A DNA stretch of 64,000 nucleotides, from assembly GCF_016863295.1 (NCBI RefSeq), contig NZ_BOOP01000030.1, positions 1 through 64,000 on the forward strand, written 5' to 3'. Shown here one piece after another: positions 53,701 to 61,663 of the stretch; the first letter of the stretch is position 1; every line of letters begins with the position of its first letter. The position numbers and the translations under genes were made by a program. The notes under the pieces were generated by a model. That model was not told where the DNA came from. It saw only the letters and a program-made list of their open reading frames with translations, and did not search any database. Origin of the DNA: Planotetraspora phitsanulokensis (GTDB lineage: Bacteria > Actinomycetota > Actinomycetes > Streptosporangiales > Streptosporangiaceae).

Positions 53701-55138
53701 GCCGGGCGAGGGCCTGGCCACCTGGGAGCGCGTCGACGAGTTGCCCTTCGAACCCGGGCGCGGCTACCACGCCGTGCTCGGCCTCACCGAGTCCGGGCAC
53801 CTGCTCAGCGTCAAGGGTGCCCCCGAGATCGTGCTCACCCACTGCACCACGATGTTCGACGGGACCCGGCAGGTCCCGTGCGACGACGCCGCGCGGCGGG
53901 CGCTGGAACAGGAGGTCGACAGGCTCGCACGCCAGGGTGACCGCATCCTCGCCGTCGCGCAGCGTCCCGCCTCCGATCGACGGGACCTCGACGAGGCGCG
54001 CATCGACGACCTCTGCTTCCTGGGCTTCCTCGGCCTCGCCGATCCGGTGCGCCCGACCGCGGCGGAGAGCGTCGACCGGCTCATCCGCGCAGGCGTCCGG
54101 ATCGTCATGGTGACCGGCGACCATCCGAGCACGGCTGAGGCCATCGCCGTCGAGCTCAACGCGTTGAACGGCCGGGGCATCATGACCGGGCCCGAACTGG
54201 ACGAGATGGACGACGAGGCCCTGACGAAGATCCTTCCCGACGTGGCGGTCTTCGCCCGGGCCACGCCGGCCCACAAGGCGCGGATCGTCACCTGCCTGCG
54301 CCAGGCCGGAGAGGTCGTCGCCGTCACGGGCGACGGCGCCAACGACGCCCCCGCCATCCGCATGGCCGACGTGGGCATCGCGCTGGGTACGCGGGCCACC
54401 CCCGCGGCCCGGGGCGCGGCCGACCTCGTGGTCACCGACGACCGCATCGAGACGATCGTCGACGCGATCGTCGAAGGCCGCGCCATGTGGGGCTCGGTCC
54501 GGGACGCGCTGAGCATCCTGCTGGGCGGGAACATCGGAGAGATCGCCTTCACTGTGGGATCGAGCGTGCTCGCCGGGCGGAGCGCGCTGAACGCCCGCCA
54601 GCTCCTGCTGGTCAACCTGCTCACCGACATGGTGCCCGCCATGGCGGTGGCCGTCAGGCCGCCCGCGGCGACCGACCCGGAAAAGCTCCTGGCCGAAGGA
54701 CCGGAGGCCTCACTCGGAGCCACGCTGACCAGGGACATCTACCTGCGGGCCGTCATCACGGCGACGGCCGCCACGGCCGCGTGGACGCTGGGACGCGTGA
54801 CCGGCACCCGGGGCAGGGCGGACACGATCGGGCTGGTCGCGCTCGTCTCGGCGCAGCTGATGCAGACCCTGACCAACGGCGGGAGGGACAAGGTGGTCCT
54901 GCTGGCCGCCCTGGTGTCGCTCGCCGTCCTGTGGGCGATCGTCACCGTCCCCGGTGTCAGCAGGTTCTTCGGGTCCCGTCCGCTCGGTCCGCTGGCCTGG
55001 TGCATCGCTCTGGGAAGCGCGGCGGCGGCGACGGCCGCCGGCATACTGCTCCAGCCGATCGCCGAGGCCGTACGCGAGGCGGAGTCGGAGACGGGAACCG
55101 AGGAGCCGGAGACGGAACCGGAGCCCGAAGCCGCCTGA
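50735..55138 (+). CDS. P-type cation ATPase with degenerate N-terminal ATPase half (CtpI-like)
   Basis: The 1467-residue membrane protein has a complete C-terminal P-type ATPase: LTGESQLV actuator, VPEGLPFVATVAELAAAR in TM4, phosphorylated D920 in CFDKTGTLTEGHI, MVTGDHPSTAEAIA, and GDGANDAPAIRMADVGIALG. The PEGLP helix and overall length resemble mycobacterial CtpI/CtpH, whose ions are poorly known. Residues about 330-580 look like a second, decayed catalytic half: LDADCLMTG replaces DKTGTLTxG, and EALAQADLGVGVMD replaces the hinge. The ATG at 50735 overlaps a leader ORF with the better ribosome site, so ATG 50750 is also possible. Confidence 0.9.
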   Translation: MFLTRMLTTSAALLRGVLPDPLKDVLPTVRQVRPYPAGLRVDLHGIGAHGTERAARRLEKRLCALPHVDRAEVNGRLGSVFVVCDGEKVDEDELIAIVAELDDQEDRAPHAPARLRDEHLRATVRLAAGVGGIGLVFAGRAANLPSLPLTVPSVLHLVNSTPALREQLDRRLGHRATTAMFTAATMITQTLALRPLGLLVQSMASVGRFVEARAGRYAWEELEERLSHQDGAYRHIKTPARERPCPLPHGPVERYADLASPATAGAYTVTRLLTGSGDRALSVLISATPDVAAHCRDAFSGAISRALGERDTVVLDATCLRSMDRVDTVILDADCLMTGSWTIDRVVPVGDGMDTGELYARLHTLIDFTDPTGTRSGDGVTVAPLADLDAHLPAEAPSWRERGLRPVEVKREGRLIAVAGLAHEVDPMAEAVVARAKAAATTVILAGGDDGLARRLALGQPVPGGPELADTIYELQSEGHCVLVVSRGCREALAQADLGVGVMDESGPVPWDADVVGDSEGVHLLLSCLPTAARVSRNGVRLGATAGVVGSLLSIAGPEATALNRAQLVSAGVSAVALVIGEWAGQSAGRVTAPLRADATPWHAMSAKDVLSRLGSSSQGLAEVEAAQRREAARPEGEPQGPPSLARTTFEELANPLTPALAAGAGISALIGSVLDAVLIGSVMTINAFLGGVQRSRADRALTRLTEATAVRVRLRRPEGTVEATREDLAPGDVVELRAGDAVPADGRVIKAVGLEVDESTLTGESQLVTKTAAPTVAMAVADRSSMVYQGTTIAAGSGRAVIVATGDMTEAGRSAKLAGEAAPPTGVELRLRELSSRILPVSIASGFVLLAIDLFRGRSLATALTPAVSLTVAAVPEGLPFVATVAELAAARRLSKRAALVRNPSTIEALGRVNVLCFDKTGTLTEGHISLRHVSDGRESCSVDDPAPALKRIVAAAVRASPRSGDGHVIAHPTDRAVVDGAERMGVTPGEGLATWERVDELPFEPGRGYHAVLGLTESGHLLSVKGAPEIVLTHCTTMFDGTRQVPCDDAARRALEQEVDRLARQGDRILAVAQRPASDRRDLDEARIDDLCFLGFLGLADPVRPTAAESVDRLIRAGVRIVMVTGDHPSTAEAIAVELNALNGRGIMTGPELDEMDDEALTKILPDVAVFARATPAHKARIVTCLRQAGEVVAVTGDGANDAPAIRMADVGIALGTRATPAARGAADLVVTDDRIETIVDAIVEGRAMWGSVRDALSILLGGNIGEIAFTVGSSVLAGRSALNARQLLLVNLLTDMVPAMAVAVRPPAATDPEKLLAEGPEASLGATLTRDIYLRAVITATAATAAWTLGRVTGTRGRADTIGLVALVSAQLMQTLTNGGRDKVVLLAALVSLAVLWAIVTVPGVSRFFGSRPLGPLAWCIALGSAAAATAAGILLQPIAEAVREAESETGTEEPETEPEPEAA

Positions 55139-55141
55139 TCG

Positions 55142-55741
55142 TCAGACGGCTCTGAAGTCGGCGAAGTCGAATCCGGGGGACACCACGCAGCTCACGAGCA
55201 CGCCCTCCGAACCCGCCGGGCGAGCCGCCTGCCAGACCCCCGCCGGCACGAGCGCCTGGGGCACCTGGCCGTGCTCGACCTCGGGACCGAGCGTGATCGT
55301 CCGCTCCTCACCCGGCCGGTCGCCTGCGCCCCCGAGCACGAGGGACAGCGGGCCGCCCCGGTGCCAGAACCAGACCTCGTCCGAGCGGACCACGTGCCAC
55401 ACCGACTCCTCTCCCGGGTGGAGGAGGAAGTAGATGCCCGTGGCGCTCTGACGCGGCCCGCCGTAGCCGGGCGGCTCGAAGCTCGCGGACGTCCGCCAGG
55501 TCTCGCGGAACCACCCGCCCTCGGGGTGCGGGAGCAGGTCGAGGGCCTCGGCGACGACCGGTCGCTCCCGGACCGCGACGAACGCGCCGGTCACGTCTCT
55601 GCGCAGGAACCGGACCCGCCCGTCGTCGTCAACGGCGACGACCGGCTCGGGACCGTCGAACGCCTCGGCCGCGACGCGCAACGCGTCCGCGTCGTCGGAC
55701 GCGGGAAACGAGGGCCCGCCGGGATAGGACGCCAGAGTCAT
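55142..55741 (-). CDS. DUF985 cupin protein
   Basis: The 199-residue protein has a ~60-residue N-terminal segment and a cupin of the DUF985/Cupin_5 family (LLPHPEGGWFRETWRTS; TGIYFLLHPGEESVWHVVRSDEVWFWHRGGPL; VPAGVWQAARP). The family forms beta-barrel proteins related to sugar epimerase folds; function is not settled. The stop is 3 nt from the convergent ATPase stop. ATG 55741 is chosen; GTG or TTG upstream are possible. Confidence 0.85.
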   Translation of the reverse strand: MTLASYPGGPSFPASDDADALRVAAEAFDGPEPVVAVDDDGRVRFLRRDVTGAFVAVRERPVVAEALDLLPHPEGGWFRETWRTSASFEPPGYGGPRQSATGIYFLLHPGEESVWHVVRSDEVWFWHRGGPLSLVLGGAGDRPGEERTITLGPEVEHGQVPQALVPAGVWQAARPAGSEGVLVSCVVSPGFDFADFRAV

Positions 55742-55874
55742 GACCAGCACGCCGCCGATCGTACGGCAGGCCTCGGCGCGGACGGCACGAGCCTCATTCG
55801 GCGGCGGTCAGATGACCATGGGGGACGCCGCCCACGGACGAGATCGCCAGATATGGGGTCTTAGACTCCGATTC

Positions 55875-56429
55875 ATGCGGCGACTGAGCAGCACCGTGGT
55901 CGTGGTGGCGGGGGATCATGCGGCGGACGTGGTCTCCGCGCTCGACGGCCTGCACAACGTGCGGGCGATCACTCGCGGCGAGCGTCCGGCGGCGGACGTG
56001 ACCGAGACGGTGACACGCGCGCGGGCGACCTATGTGGTGCACGACGCCGATCCTCTCGCCGACGTCGGCGCCGCCTGGGCGGACTTCTTCGACGGCGCCG
56101 CACCCACCGGGGGCCTGGAGATCGCGATTGAGGCGGCCCTCGCCGGGCTGCGCGGCGACCGCCTCATCCTTCCCGACTACTACGTCGTCCTCGACCCCGA
56201 CGACCTGCCGGCCACCCGGCGGCACTGGTGGCTGGGCGTGCTCGCCGGAGCCGCGCCGACCCGCGTCGTGCCCGCCCCGGCGTCCGCGGCGGTCGTCGGA
56301 GAACTGCTCGGGCACCTGGCGCCCGGCCGGTGGTGGCCCGACGACCTCGACGGCTGGCTGCGCGGGCTGCCTCAGGCCGTACCGGACCGGGTCGGTCTTC
56401 CCGGCGATCCCTCGATGCGCGACGCCTGA
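55875..56429 (+). CDS. Uncharacterised protein
   Basis: The 184-residue protein is not recognised. It begins with a hydrophobic strand (STVVVVAGDHAADVVSALDGL), has a central acidic region (VVHDADPLADVGAAW) and a Trp-rich C-terminal part (RRHWWLGVLAG; GRWWPDDLDGWLRGLP). There is no clear signal peptide or TM helix. ATG 55875 follows TAGACT by 7 nt, the leaderless arrangement; a longer frame upstream is open but unlikely. Confidence 0.6.
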   Translation: MRRLSSTVVVVAGDHAADVVSALDGLHNVRAITRGERPAADVTETVTRARATYVVHDADPLADVGAAWADFFDGAAPTGGLEIAIEAALAGLRGDRLILPDYYVVLDPDDLPATRRHWWLGVLAGAAPTRVVPAPASAAVVGELLGHLAPGRWWPDDLDGWLRGLPQAVPDRVGLPGDPSMRDA

Positions 56430-56521
56430 GCCATTCATCCCTTTAAACGCAATAATCCCAGTAGTCCGGCGAAAATAAATAAACTCCATTTCGCGATAAT
56501 TGGTGGATAAGATCCCCCAAT

Positions 56522-57391
56522 ATGCGCCGCCTCTCCCGGCCTTTGATCATTTGTGTCCTCCTCCTCACCGCGTGTTCACCCGCCGCCCCCTCGCCCACGC
56601 CGATTCCTCTGTCCGGCGCGAGAAAGGGCGCCGCGCCCGCGGCGACGCCGTCGCCTTCGGCCTCGCCGTCCCCGGCGCCGACTCAGCTGCTCACGGTCCC
56701 CCTCGGCCACCCCGCAGTGGTCGACAGCCCGCTCTACGCCGCACCCCGGGTGAAAGCGAGCTGCGACATTCCCGCGATCACGTCGGGCAGCCGGCCGTCC
56801 ATGAACAAGTACATGGCCGCCGTCTCGACCTGTCTGGACCGGATCTGGGCGGGCTCGTTCAAGGAGGCGAGGATCTACTTCACGCCGCCCAAGCGGAAGT
56901 TCGTGCAGCGCCGCGTGCGCGATCCCGCGTGCGGGATGATGCCCGCCAAAGGGGCCGACGGGACCTACTGCGGCGCGACCACGACCTACTACGTCCTGGT
57001 CCCGAAGTACTCGCTGCGGCCCTGGGCGGCAACGTGGATATCCGAGGTGATCGCCCACGAGTACGGCCATCACGTCCAGTACTGGACGAACATGCTGGCC
57101 TACGAGGAGGCGGCAGCCGACGTCGCCGACAAGCGATCGGCCGCGGACCTGCTGAGCCGGCGCCTCGAACTGCAGGCCGAATGCTTCGCCGGAGTGGCCG
57201 TGTCCGCGATGCGCCGTCAGATGCCGCCGTGGCAGGAGTACCGCGACCTGTACTGGGGCACGCTCGACGGCGCGTGGATCCGCGACCACGGCCGGCTGTC
57301 GACCCAGCTGAAGTGGCTCGAGAAGGGGTACCGCTCCGGCAGGCCGGGTGCGTGCGACACCTGGTCGGTCCCGAAGAGAGAGGTCACCTGA
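56522..57391 (+). CDS. Lipoprotein neutral zinc metallopeptidase
   Basis: The 289-residue protein starts with a lipoprotein signal (LLLTAC, modified Cys C18), then a Pro/Ser linker and a zinc peptidase domain of the YpfJ-like putative neutral zinc metallopeptidase family. HEYGHH (H179, E180, H183) binds zinc, and a downstream Glu in RLELQAECFAG is the probable third ligand. It should act outside, tethered to the membrane. The upstream ~90 nt are AT-rich, and TAAGAT lies 8 nt before ATG. Confidence 0.88.
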   Translation: MRRLSRPLIICVLLLTACSPAAPSPTPIPLSGARKGAAPAATPSPSASPSPAPTQLLTVPLGHPAVVDSPLYAAPRVKASCDIPAITSGSRPSMNKYMAAVSTCLDRIWAGSFKEARIYFTPPKRKFVQRRVRDPACGMMPAKGADGTYCGATTTYYVLVPKYSLRPWAATWISEVIAHEYGHHVQYWTNMLAYEEAAADVADKRSAADLLSRRLELQAECFAGVAVSAMRRQMPPWQEYRDLYWGTLDGAWIRDHGRLSTQLKWLEKGYRSGRPGACDTWSVPKREVT

Positions 57392-57521
57392 CGGGCACGG
57401 CGCCACCTGTCCGGCCGCGGTCAGCCGGCCGCCGTTGGCTTCTTGGGCAACCGCGCGGACACCGCCGCGATGGGCACCAATCGCATGATCCCCCCGCGAA
57501 CGTGACGCTAAGGTGACCGGC

Positions 57522-58103
57522 GTGGACATCGACGCCTGGTGGACGCTCATCGAACGCGCGCGTACGGCCGTCGCCGACCGGGCCGACGACAGGAACCTCC
57601 CCGACGACCCGCTGCCGTCCGCGCTCACGGATCTGCTCGCCGAACTGGACGCGGCCGAGATCATCGAGTTCGCACTGCTGGAGATTCAGGTCACCGACTC
57701 CGCCTATCTGCGGCCGCTCTGGAACGCGGCGTACCTCATCGAGGGCGGCTGCGGCGACGACGGCTTCATGGACTTCCGCGACGGGCTCGTCCTGCAGGGG
57801 CGGGAGACGTTCACGCGCGCCGTCGCCGATCCCGACTCTCTGGCCGGCCTGCCGGTCGTGGTGCTGATGAGCGGCGAAGACGGCGGGTGGATCGGCTACG
57901 AGGGGCTCTCGTACCTGGCTCGCGAAGCGTACGGACGGGTCACGGGCGAGACCAAGTCGTTCGACGCGGCGATGGAGGCCGCGGTGCCCCAGATGGACAG
58001 GCCCGCACGCGCGTCCGGCGAGGACTGGGACGTGGAGGACGACGACGAGAACCGCCGCCGCCTTCCCCGCCTCTCCGCCCTGTTCCTCGACGAGGACGAC
58101 TGA
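57522..58103 (+). CDS. DUF4240 protein
   Basis: The 193-residue acidic protein matches the DUF4240 family (MDIDAWWTLIERAR; YLRPLWNAAYLIEGGCGDDGFMDFRDGLVLQG; LSYLAREAYGRVTG). Members are cytoplasmic proteins related in form to SMI1/immunity-like folds, with unknown role. GTG 57522 is 7 nt after TAAGGT; GTG 57513 overlaps that box and is rejected. A poly-acidic C-terminal stretch precedes the end. Confidence 0.75.
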   Translation: MDIDAWWTLIERARTAVADRADDRNLPDDPLPSALTDLLAELDAAEIIEFALLEIQVTDSAYLRPLWNAAYLIEGGCGDDGFMDFRDGLVLQGRETFTRAVADPDSLAGLPVVVLMSGEDGGWIGYEGLSYLAREAYGRVTGETKSFDAAMEAAVPQMDRPARASGEDWDVEDDDENRRRLPRLSALFLDEDD

Positions 58104-58112
58104 AGGCCCTGC

Positions 58113-58487
58113 TCAGCCCGCGCGCTCGGCCGCGCTGCGCTCGACGCAGAACTCGTTGCCCTCGATGTCGGAGAGAGTCGCCCAGCCGGTGCCGTCCTCA
58201 CGCCGGTGGTCCCCGACGAGGGTCGCGCCGAGCGCCAGCAGCCGTTCGACCTCCTCGTCCCGGGTGCGGTCCTGCGGCTGCAGATCCAGGTGCATCCGGT
58301 TCTTGACCGTCTTGCCGTCCGGCACCTGGATGAACAGCAACGAGACGCCCGGCGTCTTCACCAGCGCCTCCGGGTCGCCGGGGTTGTCGTCTTCGCCGAG
58401 CGAACCGCCGAGCACCTCGGCCCAGAAGACGGCCAGCCGGTACGCGTCGGCGCAGTCGAGCGTCACATGTCGCACTGAAGAGGTCAT
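58113..58487 (-). CDS. VOC/glyoxalase-like domain protein
   Basis: The 124-residue single-domain VOC protein (VRHVTLDCADAYRLAVFWAEVLGG; NRMHLDLQPQD; WATLSDIEGNEFCV) is like many actinobacterial glyoxalase-superfamily proteins. The Glu and His ligand pattern (HLDL, GNEF) suggests a metal site. It may be a detoxification enzyme or binding protein. It follows two co-directional genes after a 56-nt gap. Confidence 0.85.
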   Translation of the reverse strand: MTSSVRHVTLDCADAYRLAVFWAEVLGGSLGEDDNPGDPEALVKTPGVSLLFIQVPDGKTVKNRMHLDLQPQDRTRDEEVERLLALGATLVGDHRREDGTGWATLSDIEGNEFCVERSAAERAG

Positions 58488-58543
58488 GGCGATCATTGTG
58501 GTCACAGGCGGATGTGGTGGTCCACCGAGATCCGCCGGAGGGC

Positions 58544-58993
58544 TCAGCGACGGGTCAGGTCCATGACCCAGTTGACCAGCCAGGTCTCCCCGGAGTCGAC
58601 GGAGAACGCCTGCTCCCAGCGGGCGGACGTCTCGGTGATGCCCGACCAGACGAACCGCACCAGAACATCCCGGCCGGCGTGGGTGTCCTCGCCGTGGAAC
58701 TCGCCCCGGCCGTCGGCGAACCGGCCGTAGACCGGCGGGAAGAGCGTGCCCGTGCGCGAACTGGACCAGTACAGGGCCCACTGCTTCTGCTCGGTGTCGT
58801 ACAGCCGCAGCGTGAGCCCGGCGAAGCCCTTCGTGGGGAACTCGATCTCGTCGAAGTTCGCCCCGCCGCCGAAGTGGCGGGAGGCGTGGCTGACGGCGGG
58901 GAACTCCTCCCACTCGCTGTTCTCGTCGAGGAAATCGACCCGCCACCGGTTGGCGACGTCCCAGGTTCCGGTGAGGAAGTCGAAGTCGTTCAT
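58544..58993 (-). CDS. DUF1579-like protein
   Basis: The 149-residue protein starts FDFLTGTWDVANRW and continues with alternating beta strands, the pattern of DUF1579/lipocalin-like small barrels. AGGAG precedes ATG 58993, which overlaps the upstream gene by 4 nt (ATGA). It is part of a two-gene operon divergent from a WYL regulator. No catalytic residues are assigned. Confidence 0.75.
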   Translation of the reverse strand: MNDFDFLTGTWDVANRWRVDFLDENSEWEEFPAVSHASRHFGGGANFDEIEFPTKGFAGLTLRLYDTEQKQWALYWSSSRTGTLFPPVYGRFADGRGEFHGEDTHAGRDVLVRFVWSGITETSARWEQAFSVDSGETWLVNWVMDLTRR

Positions 58994-59469
58994 GAACGGT
59001 CTCCTGTGGTGCCTTCGGGAAGCGAGTCCGCGAGGTAGGCGTCGAGGTCGGGGTGCTCGGGCGCGAGCATGTGCCGCACCCACGCGTCGCGTTCGTGCAG
59101 GATCGGCGGCAACTCCCACACGCAGCCGATCAGGGGGCCGGCCAGCCGTACGAAATGGGTGGAGTCGTTGTCCGGGCAGCCCAGCACCGGCTGACCGGCC
59201 ACCGCGCCGGCGAAGTGCAGGGCGTTGTCCCACATCCAGCTGTACGCGTTGAGGTACGCGCCGTCGTCCCCGCCCCGGTGCAGGACGACGAAGGTGGCGG
59301 GCGGCGTGCCGTCCGGCTCCGGCAGGATCTCGGGAAGGATCGCGTAGGCCGCCTTCTCGACCACGGGATCGATGCCGGCCGGGTCGGCGGAGACGTGGTA
59401 ACGCTTCACGCGGCGGCCGCCCACCTCGACCGGGGGCGGCACCCACAACAGTTTCTCTGCGAAAGCCAT
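58990..59469 (-). CDS. Uncharacterised protein, operon with DUF1579-like gene
   Basis: The 159-residue protein has no family I can name. It contains a VKRYHVSADPAGIDPVVEKAAY start, TFVVLHRGGDDGAYLNAYSW, and DSTHFVRLAGPLIGCVWELPPILHERDAWV, suggesting a compact enzyme-like fold. TAGGGT lies 6 nt before ATG 59469, and the divergent WYL gene uses the other half of the same palindrome. The WYL regulator probably controls it. Confidence 0.65.
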   Translation of the reverse strand: MAFAEKLLWVPPPVEVGGRRVKRYHVSADPAGIDPVVEKAAYAILPEILPEPDGTPPATFVVLHRGGDDGAYLNAYSWMWDNALHFAGAVAGQPVLGCPDNDSTHFVRLAGPLIGCVWELPPILHERDAWVRHMLAPEHPDLDAYLADSLPEGTTGDRS

Positions 59470-59475
59470 GGCTGG

Positions 59476-59485
59476 ACCCTAGGGT
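59476..59485. promoter_or_regulatory. Palindromic double -10 box for divergent genes
   Basis: ACCCTAGGGT reads TAGGGT on both strands. On the minus strand it is 6 nt before the 59469 start; on the plus strand it lies 17-23 nt before the WYL regulator start. The two promoters would be mutually exclusive. Confidence 0.5.
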
Positions 59486-59508
59486 CGATTCACTGCCATC
59501 TTGTGTCA

Positions 59509-60483
59509 GTGAAGTCGAGCCGCCTTCTGTCGATCCTCCTGCTGCTCCAGACGAAGGGCCGGATGACCGCCGCCCAGCTCGCCGCGGAGCTGGAGGTCTC
59601 CGTGCGGACCGTGTACCGCGACGTCGAGTCGCTGCACGCGGCGGGCGTGCCTCTGTACGGGGACGCCGGGCACTCCGGCGGCTACCAGCTCGTCGCCGGT
59701 TATCGCACCCGGCTCACCGGGCTGAGCGCCCCGGAGGCGGAGGCGCTCTTCCTCTCCGGCGTCCCCGGACCCGCCGCCGAGCTCGGCCTCGGCTCTGCTC
59801 TCGCGGCCGCCCAGCTCAAGGTCCGCGCCGCGCTGCCGCCCGAGCTGCGCGCGCAGGCCGACCGCATGCGGTCGCGTTTTCACCTCGACGCCCCCGGCTG
59901 GTACGCGCAGGACGACGAGGTCCCCCACCTTCCGCAGGTCGCGGACGCCGTGTGGAACAGCCGCGTGCTCGACGTGCGATACCGCCGCTGGAAGGCGCCG
60001 ACCGACGTGGACAGGCGACTGGAGCCGTACGGCCTGGTGCTCAAGGCCGGGCGGTGGTACGTCGTGGCCGGGCCGGGGCCGCGGACCTACCGGGTCGACC
60101 AGATCCTCGGCCTCGACGTGCTGGACGAGGAGTTCACTCCTCCCGACGACTTCGACCTGGGCGCCTACTGGAAGGGCTACCAGGCGGACTTCCACGCCCG
60201 TCTGCGGCGAGGCGAGGCGGTCGTCCGTCTCTCACCGCAGGCCGCGTCCCGCCTGACGGGCGCGGCCGCCCAGGCTCTGTCCGAGACGGGAACAGAGGAG
60301 CCGGACGGCTGGATCCGCGCGGTCCTGCCCATCGAATCCCACGATCACGCTCACGGGACGTTCCTCGCCATGGGCGCCGACGTGGAGGTCCTCGGCCCGC
60401 CGGAGCTGCGTGCCCGCCTCGCCGAGACGGCCCGCGCTCTGGCGGCCCGCTACGCCTCCCTCCTGAGAAAATCGGATATATAG
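59509..60483 (+). CDS. YafY-type regulator with HTH and WYL domains
   Basis: The ~324-residue protein has a DeoR-like HTH at the start (AAQLAAELEVSVRTVYRDVESLHAAGVP), a WYL domain (about 145-230: RRLEPYGLVLKAGRWYVVAG) and a WCX C-terminal extension. WYL domains bind ligands or nucleic acid and these proteins are activators or repressors of adjacent genes. It is divergent from the DUF1579 gene pair. GTG 59509 gives the usual family N-terminus; GTG 59503 is possible. Confidence 0.9.
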   Translation: MKSSRLLSILLLLQTKGRMTAAQLAAELEVSVRTVYRDVESLHAAGVPLYGDAGHSGGYQLVAGYRTRLTGLSAPEAEALFLSGVPGPAAELGLGSALAAAQLKVRAALPPELRAQADRMRSRFHLDAPGWYAQDDEVPHLPQVADAVWNSRVLDVRYRRWKAPTDVDRRLEPYGLVLKAGRWYVVAGPGPRTYRVDQILGLDVLDEEFTPPDDFDLGAYWKGYQADFHARLRRGEAVVRLSPQAASRLTGAAAQALSETGTEEPDGWIRAVLPIESHDHAHGTFLAMGADVEVLGPPELRARLAETARALAARYASLLRKSDI

Positions 60484-60603
60484 CCCATAATTGCCCTACG
60501 GTTCGGCGCCGACGGCGTCGGCCGTGTGCAAGAGGAAGCGAACTTTTCGATTCCCGCCCGCATCTGGTCCGGGGGGCGCCGAGTCCTGAGGGAGGAGAGC
60601 AGC

Positions 60604-61551
60604 GTGCTGTCGAGCGCGGAATCGGATGTGGACCTGGTGCGTGCCGCCCAGGGCGGAGACGCGACCTGCCTCGGACTGCTGGTGTCGCGGCACCAGGCCG
60701 GCATGCGGGCGGTCGCGTTGAGCCTGCTCGGATACGGGCCCGACGCCGAGGACGCCGTCCAGGACGCCATGCTGACCGCGGTGCGGCGGATCGGCGACCT
60801 GCGGGATCCCGCGGCCGCCGGCCCATGGTTGCGGGCGATCGTACGGAACGAGTGCCGGATGCGCCTCAGGAGAACGGGCGCCGTGCCGTTCGACGATGTG
60901 GAGGCCCTGGCTCCGCCGTCCAGCGAACCGACGCCCGAGGAACTGCTCGAGCATCGGTCGATGCGGGACTGGGTCTGGCACGCGGTGGGCGAGTTGTCCG
61001 AACCGGTGCGCGTGGTGGCCCTGCTGCGTTACTTCAGCGAAGTGTCGTCCTACGAGCAGATCGCCGCACTGTGCGGGGTGCCGATCGGCACCGTGCGCAG
61101 CCGGCTGAGCCAGGCCAGGACCAAGCTCGCCGAGGCGTTGCGCGACACGGCCGACCGGTCACACGACGACGCGGCGTCGTTCACCGCGGCTCGCCGTCAG
61201 GAGGCCGAGGAGATGATGGCGCAGGCGCAGAAGGGCGAGTTCGCCGGCGTCGTCGAGGAGCACTGGTGGCCCGACGCCGAGTTCATCGCGCCCGGCGGCC
61301 ACCTGCTGGGCCGCGACCGTTACGTCGCCGTCAGGGCGATGGAGCACGACCTCTCCCACGGCGTACGGCAGCGCATCGCCGACGTGGTGGCCAGCCGGGA
61401 CCTGACCATCTGGGAGGCGGACCTGATCAGCCCGCCCGACGACCCGGCACACTGCCCGCCCGGCGTGATCTGGCTGCAGGTCCTTCGTGGGGGCCGGGTC
61501 AGGCGACTCCGGCTGTTCCACCCGCGACCGGCGATGGAGCCCGCGCACTGA
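60604..61551 (+). CDS. ECF-type sigma factor with C-terminal SnoaL-like domain
   Basis: The 315-residue protein has region 2 (DLVRAAQGGDATCLGLLVSRH; DAEDAVQDAMLTAVRRI), region 4 (YFSEVSSYEQIAALCGVPIGTVRSRL) and a ~125-residue NTF2/SnoaL-like extension (EEHWWPDAEFIAPGGHLLGRDRYV). Such extensions replace a separate anti-sigma factor in several ECF groups. GTG 60604 has GGAGGAG 6 nt upstream. No anti-sigma gene is adjacent. An alpha/beta hydrolase gene follows 112 nt later and may be a target. Confidence 0.9.
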   Translation: MLSSAESDVDLVRAAQGGDATCLGLLVSRHQAGMRAVALSLLGYGPDAEDAVQDAMLTAVRRIGDLRDPAAAGPWLRAIVRNECRMRLRRTGAVPFDDVEALAPPSSEPTPEELLEHRSMRDWVWHAVGELSEPVRVVALLRYFSEVSSYEQIAALCGVPIGTVRSRLSQARTKLAEALRDTADRSHDDAASFTAARRQEAEEMMAQAQKGEFAGVVEEHWWPDAEFIAPGGHLLGRDRYVAVRAMEHDLSHGVRQRIADVVASRDLTIWEADLISPPDDPAHCPPGVIWLQVLRGGRVRRLRLFHPRPAMEPAH

Positions 61552-61663
61552 ATCTCGCCGAAAGTCGACGCCGACCCGGCCGAACTTCCCGCCGGGGTGC
61601 GGCATCCGGATGACGTGAGCACAGGTCCGCCTGCCGGCGGGCCACAACGTCAGGAGATTCGAC

